NCBI RefSeq assembly: GCF_030403745.1
Contig: NZ_JAQMWP010000001.1
Coordinates: 682,001-746,000 of the forward strand
Source: Streptomyces sp. S.PB5
GTDB lineage: Bacteria; Actinomycetota; Actinomycetes; Streptomycetales; Streptomycetaceae
DNA: 64,000 bases
Direction of reading: 5' to 3'
Both the position numbers and the translations under genes were made by a program. Under the pieces are notes generated by a model. It had not been told where the DNA came from. It saw nothing but the letters and a program-made list of their open reading frames with translations, and did no database searches. Shown here one piece after another: positions 8,886 to 18,161 of this stretch. Within the stretch, counting starts at the first letter, position 1. Every line of letters starts with the position of its first letter.

Positions 8886-9619
8886 TGCCCGCGAAGCCCT
8901 CACGGCTCGAACTCCTCCCCGCCGTCGACGTCCGCGACGGCCAGGCCGTCCGTCTCGTGCACGGCGAGTCCGGCACGGAGACCTCCTACGGCTCCCCGCT
9001 GGAGGCCGCCCTCGCCTGGCAGGCGGCGGGCGCCGAGTGGCTGCACCTCGTCGACCTGGACGCCGCCTTCGGCACCGGCGACAACCGGGACCTGGTCCGC
9101 CAGGTCACCGAGGCGATGGACATCAAGGTCGAACTGTCCGGCGGCATCCGCGACGACGCCTCCCTCGCGGCGGCGCTGGCGACGGGCTGCACGCGCGTGA
9201 ACCTCGGCACGGCCGCCCTGGAGACCCCCGAGTGGGTCGCCAAGGTCATCGCCGAGCACGGCGACAAGATCGCGGTCGGCCTCGACGTCCGCGGTACGAC
9301 CCTCAAGGGCCGCGGCTGGACCAGCGAGGGCGGCGACCTCTACGAGGCGCTGGAGCGGCTCGACAAGGAGGGCTGCGCGCGGTACGTCGTCACGGACATC
9401 GCCAAGGACGGCACGCTCCAGGGCCCCAACCTGGAGCTGCTGCGCAACGTCTGCGCGGCGACGGACCGTCCGGTCGTGGCGTCGGGCGGCGTGTCGTCGC
9501 TGGACGACCTGCGGGCCATCGCCGAGCTGGTACCCCTCGGTGTCGAGGGCTCCATCGTCGGAAAGGCCCTGTACGCGAAGGCGTTCACCCTGGAAGAAGC
9601 CTTGGAGGCTACGTCGTGA
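8885..9619 (+). CDS. priA: Bifunctional HisA/TrpF phosphoribosyl isomerase PriA
   Basis: 244-residue (beta-alpha)8 barrel isomerase. In Streptomyces and mycobacteria PriA isomerises both ProFAR (histidine pathway) and phosphoribosyl anthranilate (tryptophan pathway). Catalytic aspartates are visible: Asp15 in AVDVRDG and Asp171 in TDIAKDGT. Phosphate-binding loops ([18 protein letters not shown]) are intact. The RLVHGE stretch after the first Asp is of the PriA rather than the enterobacterial HisA type. No trpF exists among the trp genes of this window, consistent with dual function. Start ATG 8885 overlaps the hisH stop. Confidence 0.93.
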   Translation: MPAKPSRLELLPAVDVRDGQAVRLVHGESGTETSYGSPLEAALAWQAAGAEWLHLVDLDAAFGTGDNRDLVRQVTEAMDIKVELSGGIRDDASLAAALATGCTRVNLGTAALETPEWVAKVIAEHGDKIAVGLDVRGTTLKGRGWTSEGGDLYEALERLDKEGCARYVVTDIAKDGTLQGPNLELLRNVCAATDRPVVASGGVSSLDDLRAIAELVPLGVEGSIVGKALYAKAFTLEEALEATS

Positions 9620-9635
9620 AAATGGATGCAGTGTC

Positions 9636-10037
9636 ATGAGCGGTGCCGTGCGGCGCGTGCAGAGCGGAAGTCCCTGGGAAGAGTCCTTCGGTTTCGCGCG
9701 CGCCGTAGCGGCGGGCGACCGTGTCCTGGTGGCCGGGACCACCTCCTTCAAAGGCCGGGTGCTGTACGGCGAGGGCGACCCGTACGAACAGGCCAAGGTG
9801 GCGTTCACCAGCGCGATCGAAGCGATCGGCGAATTCGGGCTCGGCGTCGAGTCCGTGATCCGTACACGGATGTATCTGACCCATGCGCGGGACGTGGACG
9901 ACGTGGGACGGGCTCACAAGGAGCTCTTCGACGCGGTGCGTCCCGTCTCGACCCTCCTTGTCGTGGAGGGCTTCGTCGACCCGCGCATCCTGGTCGAAGT
10001 GGAACTAGAGGCATTCAGAGGAGCCGTGAACTCATGA
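9636..10037 (+). CDS. RidA family protein
   Basis: 133-residue member of the YjgF/YER057c/UK114 (Rid) family. Archetypal RidA deaminates reactive enamines or imines released by PLP enzymes. The conserved fold is recognisable ([18 protein letters not shown]), with Arg102 in [10 protein letters not shown] at the ligand-binding position and acidic residues in VEVELEAF. It lies inside the his operon between priA and hisF; its stop overlaps hisF by ATGA. ATG 9636 is used as start. A housekeeping role protecting the pathway from reactive intermediates is an inference from location. Confidence 0.88.
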   Translation: MSGAVRRVQSGSPWEESFGFARAVAAGDRVLVAGTTSFKGRVLYGEGDPYEQAKVAFTSAIEAIGEFGLGVESVIRTRMYLTHARDVDDVGRAHKELFDAVRPVSTLLVVEGFVDPRILVEVELEAFRGAVNS

Positions 10038-10789
10038 CCCTGGCGGTCCGAGTCATCCCCTGCCTGGACGTGGACAACGGCCGGGTCGTCAAGGGCGTCA
10101 ACTTCCAGAACCTGCGCGACGCGGGCGACCCCGTCGAGATGGCCAAGGTGTACGACACCGAGGGCGCCGACGAGCTGACGTTCCTCGACATCACCGCGTC
10201 CTCGGGCAACCGCGAGACGACGTACGACGTGGTGCGCCGCACCGCCGAGCAGGTCTTCATCCCGCTCACCGTGGGCGGCGGTGTGCGTACCGCCGAGGAC
10301 GTGGACAAGCTGCTGCGGGCCGGTGCGGACAAGGTCGGGGTGAACACCGCGGCGATCGCCCGCCCCGAGCTGATCAAGGAGATCTCGGAGCGGTTCGGCA
10401 GCCAGGTGCTGGTGCTGTCGGTGGACGCGCGCCGCACCGAGTCGGGCTCCTTCGAGGTGACCACCCACGGCGGCCGCAAGGGCACCGGGATCGACGCCGT
10501 CGAGTGGGCGCACCGGGCCGCCGAGCTGGGCGCGGGCGAGATCCTGCTCAACTCGATGGACGCGGACGGCACGAAGGACGGCTACGACCTGGAGATGATC
10601 ACGGCGGTCCGCAAGCATGTGACGGTTCCGGTGATCGCCTCGGGCGGCGCCGGCAAGCTGGCCGACTTCGCTCCGGCCGTCGAGGCGGGGGCGGACGCGG
10701 TGCTGGCGGCCTCCGTGTTCCACTTCGGTGATCTGCGGATCGGCGAGGTGAAGGGCGCGTTGCGGAGGGCGGGGCACCCGGTCCGGTGA
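10034..10789 (+). CDS. hisF: Imidazole glycerol phosphate synthase, cyclase subunit
   Basis: 251-residue (beta-alpha)8 barrel that condenses PRFAR with ammonia from HisH to form imidazole glycerol phosphate and AICAR. Catalytic aspartates are in [14 protein letters not shown] (about residue 11) and [13 protein letters not shown] (about residues 176-183). Phosphate-binding GGGVRT and ASGGAGK are present. Last gene of the first his operon; ATG 10034 overlaps the RidA stop, and a strong terminator follows 28 bases after the stop codon. Confidence 0.96.
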   Translation: MTLAVRVIPCLDVDNGRVVKGVNFQNLRDAGDPVEMAKVYDTEGADELTFLDITASSGNRETTYDVVRRTAEQVFIPLTVGGGVRTAEDVDKLLRAGADKVGVNTAAIARPELIKEISERFGSQVLVLSVDARRTESGSFEVTTHGGRKGTGIDAVEWAHRAAELGAGEILLNSMDADGTKDGYDLEMITAVRKHVTVPVIASGGAGKLADFAPAVEAGADAVLAASVFHFGDLRIGEVKGALRRAGHPVR

Positions 10790-10817
10790 CCTGACCTGAC
10801 GTGCTCTGAGGTCTTGA

Positions 10818-10852
10818 GGTAAGCCCCGGCCGCCTGGTGGTCGGGGCTTACC
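10818..10852 (+). terminator. Terminator of the his operon
   Basis: Perfect 11-bp stem (ggtaagccccg paired with cggggcttacc) with a 13-base loop, 28 bases after hisF. No T-tract follows, as is usual in Streptomyces. It separates the his operon from the following regulator gene. Confidence 0.85.
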
Positions 10853-10860
10853 TGCGGACA

Positions 10861-10912
10861 GATGCGAAAGAGAAGTTGCGCAAAATATATTGCGCAAGAT
10901 TTCTTTCGTATC
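10861..10912. promoter_or_regulatory. Extended dyad operator upstream of the ArsR-like regulator
   Basis: AT-rich island with two nested, exactly co-centred symmetries. The octamer TTGCGCAA occurs at 10876-10883 and 10890-10897, six bases apart. Outside it, GATGCGAAAG (10861-10870) mirrors CTTTCGTATC (10903-10912) with one mismatch. Both pairs centre at 10886.5. The site ends 12 bases before the regulator start codon, and the central AAATATAT could serve as the -10. Binding by the adjacent HTH protein (autorepression) is inferred. Confidence 0.7.
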
Positions 10913-10924
10913 TACGGTTGGGGC

Positions 10925-11512
10925 ATGCCAAGCAAGGAGAACCGCCGGATCAAGGACGTGGGGACGCTGAAGGCGCTCGCCCACCCGCTGCGCGCAAACT
11001 TGTACCGGGCGCTGTCCCTGGCCCGGATCGCGACCGCCTCGCAGCTCGCCGAGCAGGTGGACGAGGCCGTGTCGCTGGTCAGTTACCACCTGCGCAAGCT
11101 CGCCGAGCACGGGCTGATCGAGGAGGCCGAGCCGCAGCGCGCGGACGGCCGGGAGCGCTGGTGGCAGCCGGCCTCCGACGGCATCAGCATCCGCGACGCT
11201 GACTTCGGCGACGCCCCGGAGAAGGCCGCGGCCCACACCGCCGCCGCGCGGCTCTTCCACGAACAGCGCGCCGACCTCTACCGCCGCTACCTGGACGAAC
11301 GGGTCACCTGGAGCGCCGAGTGGAAGAGCGCCGCCCAGGACTCCGAGTCCTGGCTGCGCCTGACCTCGGCCGAACTGTCCGCACTCAGCGAGGAACTGCT
11401 CGCCGTCGTCAAGAGGTACGACGAGCTGGGCCGGGCCGCAGAGGCCGCCGGTGACACCGAAGGGCGCGAGAACGTCGCGCTGCACCTGTACGGCTTTCCG
11501 TTCCGCGTCTGA
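10925..11512 (+). CDS. ArsR-type HTH transcriptional regulator
   Basis: 195-residue winged-helix regulator. Residues about 10-75 form the ArsR/HTH-20 DNA-binding domain: TLKALAHPLRANLYRAL, then the recognition helix in AVSLVSYHLRKLAEHGLI. The C-terminal part (about residues 85-190) is helical with Trp-rich stretches and no cysteine metal site, so it is unlikely to sense arsenic or heavy metals. The frame is open from 10862, but ATG 10925 gives the standard N-terminus and leaves the palindromic operator non-coding. An MFS transporter starts 14 bases downstream, so it probably controls that pump and itself. Confidence 0.85.
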   Translation: MPSKENRRIKDVGTLKALAHPLRANLYRALSLARIATASQLAEQVDEAVSLVSYHLRKLAEHGLIEEAEPQRADGRERWWQPASDGISIRDADFGDAPEKAAAHTAAARLFHEQRADLYRRYLDERVTWSAEWKSAAQDSESWLRLTSAELSALSEELLAVVKRYDELGRAAEAAGDTEGRENVALHLYGFPFRV

Positions 11513-11526
11513 GAGAGGCCACCTCC

Positions 11527-12792
11527 GTGACCGCCACGCTCATAGCCCCGGCCGAAGCCGCCGCCAGACCCGCCCACCGCGACGGCAACGTCCTGCGCTG
11601 GCTCGCCGCCTACACCTCCTCCATGGTCGGCGACAGCGTGTACTACATCGCCCTGTCCTGGGCCGCCGTACAGGCCGGCAGCCCCTCGCAGGCCGGTCTG
11701 GTGATGTCCGTCAGCGCGCTGCCGCGGGCGGTGCTGATGCTCGGCGGGGGAGTGCTCGCCGACCGGCTCGGGCCGCGCCGGGTGGTCATCGGCAGTGACG
11801 TGGTGCGGTGCGCGGCGGTACTGGCGGTGGCGGCCCTGCTGTTCTTCACGAGCCCCGGGCTGTGGCCGCTGGCCGCGCTGGCCTTCGTCTTCGGCACCGT
11901 CGACGCGGTGTTCATGCCGGCCGTCGGGGCGCTCCCCGCGCGCGTGACGTCACGGGACCAGCTCGCGCGCGTGCAGGGCATGCGGGGACTCGGCATCCGC
12001 TTCGCGAGCGTGGTCGGCGGACCGCTGGGCGGGCTCGCGGTGGCGGCCGGCGGCGCGGCGGCCGGATTCGGTGTCGCGGGGTTGCTGATCGCCCTGTCGG
12101 TGCCGCTGCTGGTCTCGGTACGGATGCGGGAGCTGCCCGACGACGCCCCCGACGACGGCACCGCCGCCTCCGCCCGCCGCAGCACTGCCTGGGCCGATCT
12201 CGTGGACGGACTGCGCCACATCCGCCACCACCGCGTCCTCGCCCCGCTGATGCTGGCCATCACCCTCGGGGACCTCGGCTTCGTCGGCCCCCTCAACGTC
12301 GGCCTGACCCTCCTCGCCGACGAACGCGGCTGGGGCGCCTCGGGCATGGGCTGGATCCTCGCCGGGTTCGGCGTGGGCGCGGGGGCGGCGTCCTTGCTGC
12401 TGACCGTGCGCGGGCGGCTGCCGTACGCCGGGCAGGTGGCGGCGTACGCGATCCTCGCCGGCGCGGTCGCGATCGGCGCCCTCGCCTTCGCGCCGGGCAT
12501 CGCGGCCGCCGTCGTCACGGCCCTGTTCGTCGGACTGCTCGCCGGGCTCAGCGGCGCCCTGTGCGCGGCGCTGCTCCAGACCCACACCGAACCCGCCTAC
12601 CTGGGCCGCGTCACCGCCGTCGCAGGCCTCGCCAGCCTGGGCCTCGCCCCGTTGAGCATGCCGGTGTCCGCCGCGGCGATCGGGGCGTGGGGGACCGGAC
12701 CGGTGTTCGTCATCAGCGCGGCGGTGTGCGGGCTCGGCGGGGTCGTGGCCCTGTGCGTACGGGACCTGCGCCGCGCGGAGCTTTTGAAGTAG
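11527..12792 (+). CDS. MFS transporter
   Basis: 421-residue major facilitator protein with about 12 predicted membrane helices in two halves. A polar loop (about residues 205-225, RELPDDAPDDG) forms the central cytoplasmic connection. LADRLGPRRVVI between helices 2 and 3 is the MFS motif A. It starts at GTG 11527, fourteen bases after the ArsR-like gene, and is surely co-transcribed. The pairing of ArsR-like regulator with an MFS pump suggests inducible efflux of a small molecule; the substrate cannot be told. A hairpin terminator follows. Confidence 0.88.
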   Translation: MTATLIAPAEAAARPAHRDGNVLRWLAAYTSSMVGDSVYYIALSWAAVQAGSPSQAGLVMSVSALPRAVLMLGGGVLADRLGPRRVVIGSDVVRCAAVLAVAALLFFTSPGLWPLAALAFVFGTVDAVFMPAVGALPARVTSRDQLARVQGMRGLGIRFASVVGGPLGGLAVAAGGAAAGFGVAGLLIALSVPLLVSVRMRELPDDAPDDGTAASARRSTAWADLVDGLRHIRHHRVLAPLMLAITLGDLGFVGPLNVGLTLLADERGWGASGMGWILAGFGVGAGAASLLLTVRGRLPYAGQVAAYAILAGAVAIGALAFAPGIAAAVVTALFVGLLAGLSGALCAALLQTHTEPAYLGRVTAVAGLASLGLAPLSMPVSAAAIGAWGTGPVFVISAAVCGLGGVVALCVRDLRRAELLK

Positions 12793-12812
12793 GGCTCGGG
12801 GGCCTGCGAGGC

Positions 12813-12835
12813 CCGGGGCTCCACGCGAGCCCCGG
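12813..12835. terminator. Bidirectional terminator between convergent genes
   Basis: 8-bp GC stem (ccggggct / agccccgg) with a 7-base loop, lying between the MFS gene (plus) and the TIGR03085 gene (minus), whose stops face each other. It can serve both transcripts. Confidence 0.7.
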
Positions 12836-12847
12836 CCCCCGCGAGGT

Positions 12848-13483
12848 TCAGATCCCGAGTTCCTTCGCCTCGTGCAGCTTGGCGATCGCGTCCTTGTCGC
12901 CGTCCAGTTCGACCTCGGCGGCGTTCTGGCGGCCGTACAGGAACAGCAGGAGCTCCGAGGGCTCGCCGGTCACCGTCACGACCGGGGTACCGCGGTGGGC
13001 GACCGCCGTCTGGCCGTCCGGGCGGCGCAGGACCAGGCCGGTCGGGGCGCTGCGGCCCATCAGGCGGGCGGTGCGCTCCAGGCGGCTCCAGAGGGCGTCC
13101 TGGAAGACCGGGTCCAGCTCGCGCGGCGTCCAGTCCGGCTGGGCGCGGCGGACGTCCTCGGTGTGGACGTAGAACTCGATCGTGTTGGAGGCCTCGTCGA
13201 TCTGCTTGAGGTTGAACGGGGAGAAGCGCGGCGGGCCGGTACGGATCAGCTGGATCAGCTCCTCGTACGGCTTGGCCGCGAACTCCTCCATGGCCTTGTC
13301 GAGGCGGGCGGCGAGCTGCTTGATGAGGAGGCCGCCTGCGGCGTCGGGCCGGCGCTCGCGCACCACCACGTGCGCGGCGAGATCCCGGGTCTGCCAGCCC
13401 TCACAGAGAGTGGGAGCCTCGGGACCGGCGGTCTCCAGGAGGTCGGCGAGCAGAAGTCGTTCACGCTTGGCGAAAGTCGACAT
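12848..13483 (-). CDS. TIGR03085 family DinB-like metal-binding protein
   Basis: 211-residue protein of the maleylpyruvate-isomerase/mycothiol-dependent (DinB fold) superfamily, matching the actinobacterial TIGR03085 type. The four-helix N-terminal part has [20 protein letters not shown] and the histidine-bearing AAHVVVRE (about residue 37). A second potential metal ligand is in [12 protein letters not shown] (about residue 106). The C-terminal third is an alpha/beta domain ([18 protein letters not shown]). Mycothiol-linked chemistry is common in this superfamily, but the substrate here is unknown. Divergent from hisI. Confidence 0.82.
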   Translation of the reverse strand: MSTFAKRERLLLADLLETAGPEAPTLCEGWQTRDLAAHVVVRERRPDAAGGLLIKQLAARLDKAMEEFAAKPYEELIQLIRTGPPRFSPFNLKQIDEASNTIEFYVHTEDVRRAQPDWTPRELDPVFQDALWSRLERTARLMGRSAPTGLVLRRPDGQTAVAHRGTPVVTVTGEPSELLLFLYGRQNAAEVELDGDKDAIAKLHEAKELGI

Positions 13484-13566
13484 GCCGTCAGCCTACGACC
13501 GTGTTCGAGGTCCGCACAGTGGACGCCGCGCCTGCTCTGTCAGTGGCGCGCGGCACAATGGCACCC

Positions 13567-13965
13567 ATGACCAGCAGCACTCCCGCGCCCACCAGCCTCG
13601 ACCCGGAGATCGCCGCGCGCCTCAAGCGCAGCGCCGACGGGCTCGTCCCCGCCATCGCCCAGCAGTACGACACCGGTGAGGTGCTGATGCTCGGCTGGAT
13701 GGACGACGAGGCGCTGCACCGCACGCTGACCACCGGCCGCTGCACCTACTGGTCGCGCAGCCGCCAGGAGTACTGGGTCAAGGGCGACACCTCCGGCCAC
13801 TTCCAGTGGGTCAAGTCGGTCGCGCTGGACTGCGACGCCGACACCGTGCTGGTCAAGGTCGACCAGGTCGGCGCCGCCTGCCACACCGGCGCGCGCACCT
13901 GCTTCGACGCCGACGTGCTCCTCAAGGACGGCGCCGGTTCCGGCGTACCGGCCGCGGATCAGTAA
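13567..13965 (+). CDS. hisI: Phosphoribosyl-AMP cyclohydrolase
   Basis: 132-residue monofunctional HisI (no HisE domain), opening the adenine ring of PR-AMP in the third step of histidine synthesis. Core motifs are [29 protein letters not shown] and the zinc cysteines in CDADT and CHTGARTCF. The frame is open from 13501 with other possible starts (ATG 13558); ATG 13567 gives the usual length. It lies apart from the main his operon and only 11 bases upstream of trpE, so histidine and tryptophan genes share a transcript here. Confidence 0.94.
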   Translation: MTSSTPAPTSLDPEIAARLKRSADGLVPAIAQQYDTGEVLMLGWMDDEALHRTLTTGRCTYWSRSRQEYWVKGDTSGHFQWVKSVALDCDADTVLVKVDQVGAACHTGARTCFDADVLLKDGAGSGVPAADQ

Positions 13966-13976
13966 GGTCACCGGCC

Positions 13977-15464
13977 ATGGACCTTGAGACCTTCCGCAAG
14001 CTCGCCACCGACCGGCGTGTCATCCCGGTCACGCGCAAGCTCCTCGCCGACGGCGACACCCCGGTCGCGCTCTACCGCAAGCTCGCCGCCGAGCGCCCCG
14101 GCACCTTCCTGCTGGAGTCCGCGGAGAACGGCCGCACAGCTTTTCAATGGTCTCGCTACTCCTTCGTGGGCGTCCGGTCGGCGGCCACCCTCACCGCGCG
14201 CGACGGCCAGGCCCACTGGCTCGGCGCCCCGCCCGTCGGCGTCCCGGTCGACGGCGACCCCCTCGTCGCCCTGCGCGCCACCATCGAGGCCCTCCACACC
14301 CCCCACCAGGAGGGCTTGCCGCCCTTCACCGGCGGCATGGTCGGCTACCTCGGCTACGACATCGTGCGCCGCCTGGAGAAGATCGGTCCCGGCGAGCGCG
14401 ACGACCTGCAGCTGCCCGAGCTGACCATGCTCCTGACCAGCGACCTCGCGGTCATGGACCACTGGGAGGGCTCGGTCCTCCTGATCGCCAACGCGATCAA
14501 CCACAACGACCTCGACACCGGCGTCGACGAGGCATACGCCGACGCCGTGGCCCGCCTGGACGCCATGGAGGCGGACCTGTCCCGCGCGGTGGCCCAGCCG
14601 CCCGCCGTACTGCCCCCCTCCGAACTCCCCGAGTACACGGCCCTGTGGGGCGGCGAGGAGTTCCAGGAGGCCGTCGAGGACATCAAGGAGCGCATCCGCG
14701 CGGGCGAGGCCTTCCAGGTCGTCCCCTCGCAGCGCTTCGAAACGCCGTGCACGGCGAGCGCGCTGGACGTCTACCGGGTCCTGCGGGCGACGAACCCGTC
14801 GCCGTACATGTACCTGTTCCGCTTCGACGGCTTCGACGTCGTCGGCTCGTCCCCCGAGGCCCTGGTCAAGGTCGAGGACGGGCGGGCCATGGTCCACCCC
14901 ATCGCCGGCACCCGCTGGCGCGGCGCGACCCCGCAGGAGGACCAGGCCCTCGCCGACGAACTGCTCGCCGACCCCAAGGAGCGCGCCGAGCACCTCATGC
15001 TCGTCGACCTGGGCCGGAACGACCTCGGGCGGGTCTGCGAGCCCGGCTCGGTGGAGGTCGTGGACTTCATGTCCATCGAGCGCTACTCCCACGTCATGCA
15101 CATCGTCTCGACGGTCACCGGCAAGGTCGCCCAGGGCCGCACCGCCTTCGACGTCCTGACGGCCTGCTTCCCGGCGGGCACCCTCTCCGGCGCCCCCAAG
15201 CCGCGCGCGATGCAGATCATCGACGAACTCGAACCCTCCCGGCGCGGGCTGTACGGCGGCTGCGTCGGCTACCTCGACTTCGCGGGGGACTCCGACACGG
15301 CCATCGCCATCCGTACGGCGCTGCTCCGCGACGGCACGGCGTACGTCCAGGCCGGCGCCGGCATCGTCGCCGACTCCGACCCGGTCGCCGAGGACCAGGA
15401 GTGCCGCAACAAGGCGGCGGCGGTGCTGCGGGCGGTCCACACCGCGAACCGACTCGGCAAGTAG
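13977..15464 (+). CDS. trpE: Anthranilate synthase component I
   Basis: 495-residue chorismate-utilising enzyme, first committed step of tryptophan synthesis. The N-terminal domain carries LLES at residues 45-48, the motif that binds tryptophan for feedback inhibition. The C-terminal catalytic domain has [35 protein letters not shown] and [11 protein letters not shown]. No trpG is adjacent in this window, so the glutaminase partner must be encoded elsewhere. ATG 13977 follows hisI closely. No Trp-rich leader peptide was found between hisI and trpE, so regulation is unlikely to be by classical attenuation at this spot. Confidence 0.95.
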   Translation: MDLETFRKLATDRRVIPVTRKLLADGDTPVALYRKLAAERPGTFLLESAENGRTAFQWSRYSFVGVRSAATLTARDGQAHWLGAPPVGVPVDGDPLVALRATIEALHTPHQEGLPPFTGGMVGYLGYDIVRRLEKIGPGERDDLQLPELTMLLTSDLAVMDHWEGSVLLIANAINHNDLDTGVDEAYADAVARLDAMEADLSRAVAQPPAVLPPSELPEYTALWGGEEFQEAVEDIKERIRAGEAFQVVPSQRFETPCTASALDVYRVLRATNPSPYMYLFRFDGFDVVGSSPEALVKVEDGRAMVHPIAGTRWRGATPQEDQALADELLADPKERAEHLMLVDLGRNDLGRVCEPGSVEVVDFMSIERYSHVMHIVSTVTGKVAQGRTAFDVLTACFPAGTLSGAPKPRAMQIIDELEPSRRGLYGGCVGYLDFAGDSDTAIAIRTALLRDGTAYVQAGAGIVADSDPVAEDQECRNKAAAVLRAVHTANRLGK

Positions 15465-15496
15465 GTCTTCCACCAAGAAGTGGGGCGCTTCTCATA

Positions 15497-15528
15497 CGAA
15501 CCCCGGGTGACGGTTCGCCCGGGGTTCG
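15497..15528 (+). terminator. Terminator after trpE
   Basis: Perfect 11-bp stem (cgaaccccggg / cccggggttcg) with a 10-base loop, 32 bases after the trpE stop. It ends just eight bases before the likely start of the following membrane protein gene, so it could also act as a leader hairpin limiting read-through. Confidence 0.75.
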
Positions 15529-15535
15529 GGTGATA

Positions 15536-16177
15536 GTGGAGTACGTGACTGCTGTTCCTCACCCCCGTTCCGAAGGCGCAGGCCCTGCCGGGCCCGGCCG
15601 CCTCAGCCTCGCCGTAGCCCTGCTCTCCGGCGCGCTCGGCGCGGCCGTGGCGCTGCTCTCGACCAGACAACAGTGGTCGTCGGGCACCGCGACGGTGGCG
15701 GGCGGCGCGTTTCCGCTCACCGCGAAGGGGAGCGACGTGACGGGCGTGCCGGCCGCCCTCGCCATAGTCGGCCTCGCCGCTCTTGTCGCCGTGTTCGCCG
15801 TGCGGCGGGCGGGGCGTTTCGCTGTTGCCGGGCTTCTCGCGCTGTCCGGGGCGGGGATCATCGCGGCGGCGATGCTGGGTGCGAGCGACAGTTCCGCGCT
15901 GGACGAGCAGGCCGCGAAGGCGTCCGGAGACGCGTCGGCGACGGTTGCCGCGTTGAGCCATACCGCTTGGCCGTACGTTGCCGCTGTCGGCGGGGCGTTG
16001 ATTCTTCTGGCCGGGCTGCTTGCCCTGCGTTACGGGCGGTCGTGGCCCGCGATGTCCGGGCGGTACGAGCGCAACGGGGCGCCTCGGGCCAGTCGGCGGG
16101 CGAAGGCTGTGGATCCTGAGCGGCCTGAGGAGATGTGGAAGGCGCTGGATCGAGGGGAAGACCCGACAGGGGCGTAA
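15536..16177 (+). CDS. Trp-region conserved membrane protein (TIGR02234 type)
   Basis: About 213-residue integral membrane protein with four hydrophobic segments (about residues 21-40, 68-85, 95-112 and 143-163). It ends in a basic, cytoplasmic-looking tail with DPERPEEMWKALDRGEDPTGA. Size, topology and location just after trpE match the actinobacterial family named for its trp-operon association (TIGR02234). Its role is unknown. The exact start is uncertain: GTG at 15530, 15536 and 15545 are all in frame, and 15545 has a close GGAG. Confidence 0.78.
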   Translation: MEYVTAVPHPRSEGAGPAGPGRLSLAVALLSGALGAAVALLSTRQQWSSGTATVAGGAFPLTAKGSDVTGVPAALAIVGLAALVAVFAVRRAGRFAVAGLLALSGAGIIAAAMLGASDSSALDEQAAKASGDASATVAALSHTAWPYVAAVGGALILLAGLLALRYGRSWPAMSGRYERNGAPRASRRAKAVDPERPEEMWKALDRGEDPTGA

Positions 16178-16202
16178 GTGGGGTGTATTTCGGCTGGCGG
16201 CC

Positions 16203-16263
16203 GGTGGGGGCTTGTCGCGCCCGCGCGGCGGAGCCGCAAATCGATACAGCCCCGCGCCCCTGG
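16203..16263 (-). repeat. Dispersed Streptomyces repeat (copy 1)
   Basis: Intergenic element whose minus strand contains blocks also found inside the trpM coding region. 16244-16260 equals 18337-18353 (17 of 17), and 16215-16231 equals 18368-18384 (17 of 17), both in inverted orientation. Together with 16264-16386, where only a probable promoter for the next gene is seen, this fills the gap between genes. Confidence 0.75.
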
Positions 16264-16386
16264 GTGTCTGCACTTCCCCAGCGTTGAGCCGCTAGGGCTA
16301 CCCCTGCGTACCTCTTCCCCACGCGTGCGGAACAATGAGGGCTGAGCGTCCGGCTCAGACACGTTTACAGCAACGAGGAGCAAGTC

Positions 16387-16623
16387 ATGGCGGGCAGCAG
16401 CCACGGTCACACCCCGGCCGCCTGGACCGGTGTCACTATCGCGTTCATCGGTTTCTGCGTATCGGGCGCCTTCATGGTGCTGGCCGAGCCGCTGGGATTC
16501 TGGGCGGGCATGGTGATCGTGGTCGCCGGTGGCATCGTCGGCTGGATCATGAGCGCGATGGGTCTGGGGCAGCCGAAGGACGCTCACAAGGCGCTGGTGA
16601 CCTCGGCGCAGACCGAGAGCTGA
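16387..16623 (+). CDS. HGxxPAAW family small membrane protein
   Basis: 78-residue protein that opens with the name-giving motif HGHTPAAW (residues 6-13). Two membrane helices follow (about residues 15-33 and 38-57), then a short polar tail. A good ribosome-binding site (GAGGAG) precedes ATG 16387. Actinobacterial members sit in the trp region; no biochemical role is known. A terminator hairpin follows. Confidence 0.82.
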   Translation: MAGSSHGHTPAAWTGVTIAFIGFCVSGAFMVLAEPLGFWAGMVIVVAGGIVGWIMSAMGLGQPKDAHKALVTSAQTES

Positions 16624-16650
16624 GCGGTACCGCAGTCGCGTACGACTTCC

Positions 16651-16677
16651 TGAGGGGCGGCCCCGTGCCGCCCCTCA
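16651..16677 (+). terminator. Terminator after the HGxxPAAW gene
   Basis: Perfect 11-bp stem (tgaggggcggc / gccgcccctca) around a 5-base loop, 27 bases after the stop codon. Confidence 0.8.
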
Positions 16678-16704
16678 CGCGTGTCCGGGCCCGGGAGGGG
16701 CACA

Positions 16705-17145
16705 ATGCAAGGCGTGAACGCCGACAGTCACAGGGTGACGCCGTACACGGCGAGGGCGGGGCGGGTGGCCGTGCCCGCGGGGATCATGGCGGCCGTCGCG
16801 GGGGCTTTCGCGTACGTGGCCGCCGTGGACCCCAATGAGCCGGGGCACTATCCCGTCTGCCCGCTCCTCCGCTACACCGGCCTGTACTGCCCGGGCTGCG
16901 GCGGGCTGCGCAGCGCGCACGCGTTCATCCACGGGGACTTCTTGGCCGCGTTGCAGGCCAACGCACCCGCCGTTCTCGGCTATCTGGGGTTCGCCGTGCT
17001 GTGGACCGTCTGGGTGGTCCGTGCCGTGCGGGGGCGGCCGATGCGGCTCGACCTGGGGCCCGTGTACCTGTGGACCGCGGGCGCATTGCTGCTGGTCTTC
17101 ACGGTTGTCCGGAACCTGCCGTTCGGTGGCTGGCTGCATCCTTGA
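16705..17145 (+). CDS. DUF2752 membrane protein
   Basis: 146-residue membrane protein with the DUF2752 signature [15 protein letters not shown] (about residues 59-73), including the CPGCG pair of cysteines at the membrane surface. Three hydrophobic helices lie at about residues 22-40, 87-107 and 117-135. Function of the family is unknown. ATG 16705 is chosen because GGAGGGG lies five bases upstream; GTG 16714 is an alternative. It precedes trpC by about 180 bases that contain only a diverged repeat and a possible promoter. Confidence 0.82.
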   Translation: MQGVNADSHRVTPYTARAGRVAVPAGIMAAVAGAFAYVAAVDPNEPGHYPVCPLLRYTGLYCPGCGGLRSAHAFIHGDFLAALQANAPAVLGYLGFAVLWTVWVVRAVRGRPMRLDLGPVYLWTAGALLLVFTVVRNLPFGGWLHP

Positions 17146-17329
17146 TCAACTGGCGAACGTCCAGTACGGGGGCACCTCCCGCCCGAGCATGCGAAGCTTG
17201 TTCGAGGGTGGCGGAGGGGCCGGCGTCAACCGGATGCGAGGCCTAAGCCCTCCTCCGGATACCATCGCAGTGACCACCTCTTTTCACTGGTCGCTGGAAC
17301 TGTCAACCGTCTGGAAGGGGGCCGCTCGC

Positions 17330-18139
17330 GTGAGTGTGCTCGACGAGATCATCGACGGAGTCCGTGCCGACCTCGCGGAGCGGCAGGCGCGCGTCAGCCT
17401 CGACGAGCTCAAGGAGCGCGCCGCGAAGGCTCCCGCGGCCAAGGACGGCGTGGCCGCACTGCGCGGCGACGGCGTCAAGGTCATCTGCGAGGTCAAGCGC
17501 TCCAGCCCCTCCAAGGGCGCGCTGGCCGCGATCGCCGACCCGGCGGGCCTCGCCGCCGACTACGAGGCCGGCGGCGCCGCCGTCATCTCCGTCCTCACCG
17601 AACAGCGCCGCTTCAGCGGCTCACTGGCCGACCTGGAGGCCGTCCGCGCGCGCGTGGACATCCCGGTCCTGCGCAAGGACTTCATCGTCACGTCGTACCA
17701 GCTGTGGGAGGCCCGCGCGTACGGCGCCGACCTCGCGCTGCTGATCGTCGCGGCCCTGGAGCAGCCCGCCCTGGAGTCCCTCATCGAGCGCGCGGTGTCC
17801 ATCGGACTCACCCCGCTCGTCGAGGTCCACGACGAGGACGAGGTCGAGCGTGCCGTGGACGCCGGCGCCAAGGTCATCGGCGTCAACGCCCGCAACCTCA
17901 AGACCCTCGAGGTCGACCGCGGCACCTTCGAGCGCGTCGCCCCCGAGATCCCCGACCACATCGTCAAGGTCGCCGAGTCCGGCGTCCGCGGCCCTCACGA
18001 CCTCATCGCCTACGCCAACGCGGGCGCCGACGCGGTCCTGGTCGGCGAGTCCCTGGTCACGGGCAAGGACCCCAAGGCAGCGGTGGCCGACCTGGTCGCG
18101 GCGGGCGAGCATCCCGCATTGCGGCACGGGCGCAGTTGA
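17330..18139 (+). CDS. trpC: Indole-3-glycerol phosphate synthase
   Basis: 269-residue (beta-alpha)8 barrel that closes CdRP to indole-3-glycerol phosphate. Visible active-site blocks are [11 protein letters not shown] (about residues 50-60), VLRKDFIV (about 110-117), [13 protein letters not shown] (about 184-196) and [11 protein letters not shown] 17330 has an AAGGGGG ribosome-binding site. The frame continues upstream to a GTG at 17270 that would add 20 residues. TrpF is not fused, consistent with PriA covering that step. Confidence 0.95.
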   Translation: MSVLDEIIDGVRADLAERQARVSLDELKERAAKAPAAKDGVAALRGDGVKVICEVKRSSPSKGALAAIADPAGLAADYEAGGAAVISVLTEQRRFSGSLADLEAVRARVDIPVLRKDFIVTSYQLWEARAYGADLALLIVAALEQPALESLIERAVSIGLTPLVEVHDEDEVERAVDAGAKVIGVNARNLKTLEVDRGTFERVAPEIPDHIVKVAESGVRGPHDLIAYANAGADAVLVGESLVTGKDPKAAVADLVAAGEHPALRHGRS

Positions 18140-18161
18140 TCTTTCGATAGGCTTGCGCGCG

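Noticed and set aside
13501..13567. Longer hisI start at GTG 13501
   Set aside because: The extra 22 residues are not family-like and would cover the divergent promoter region.
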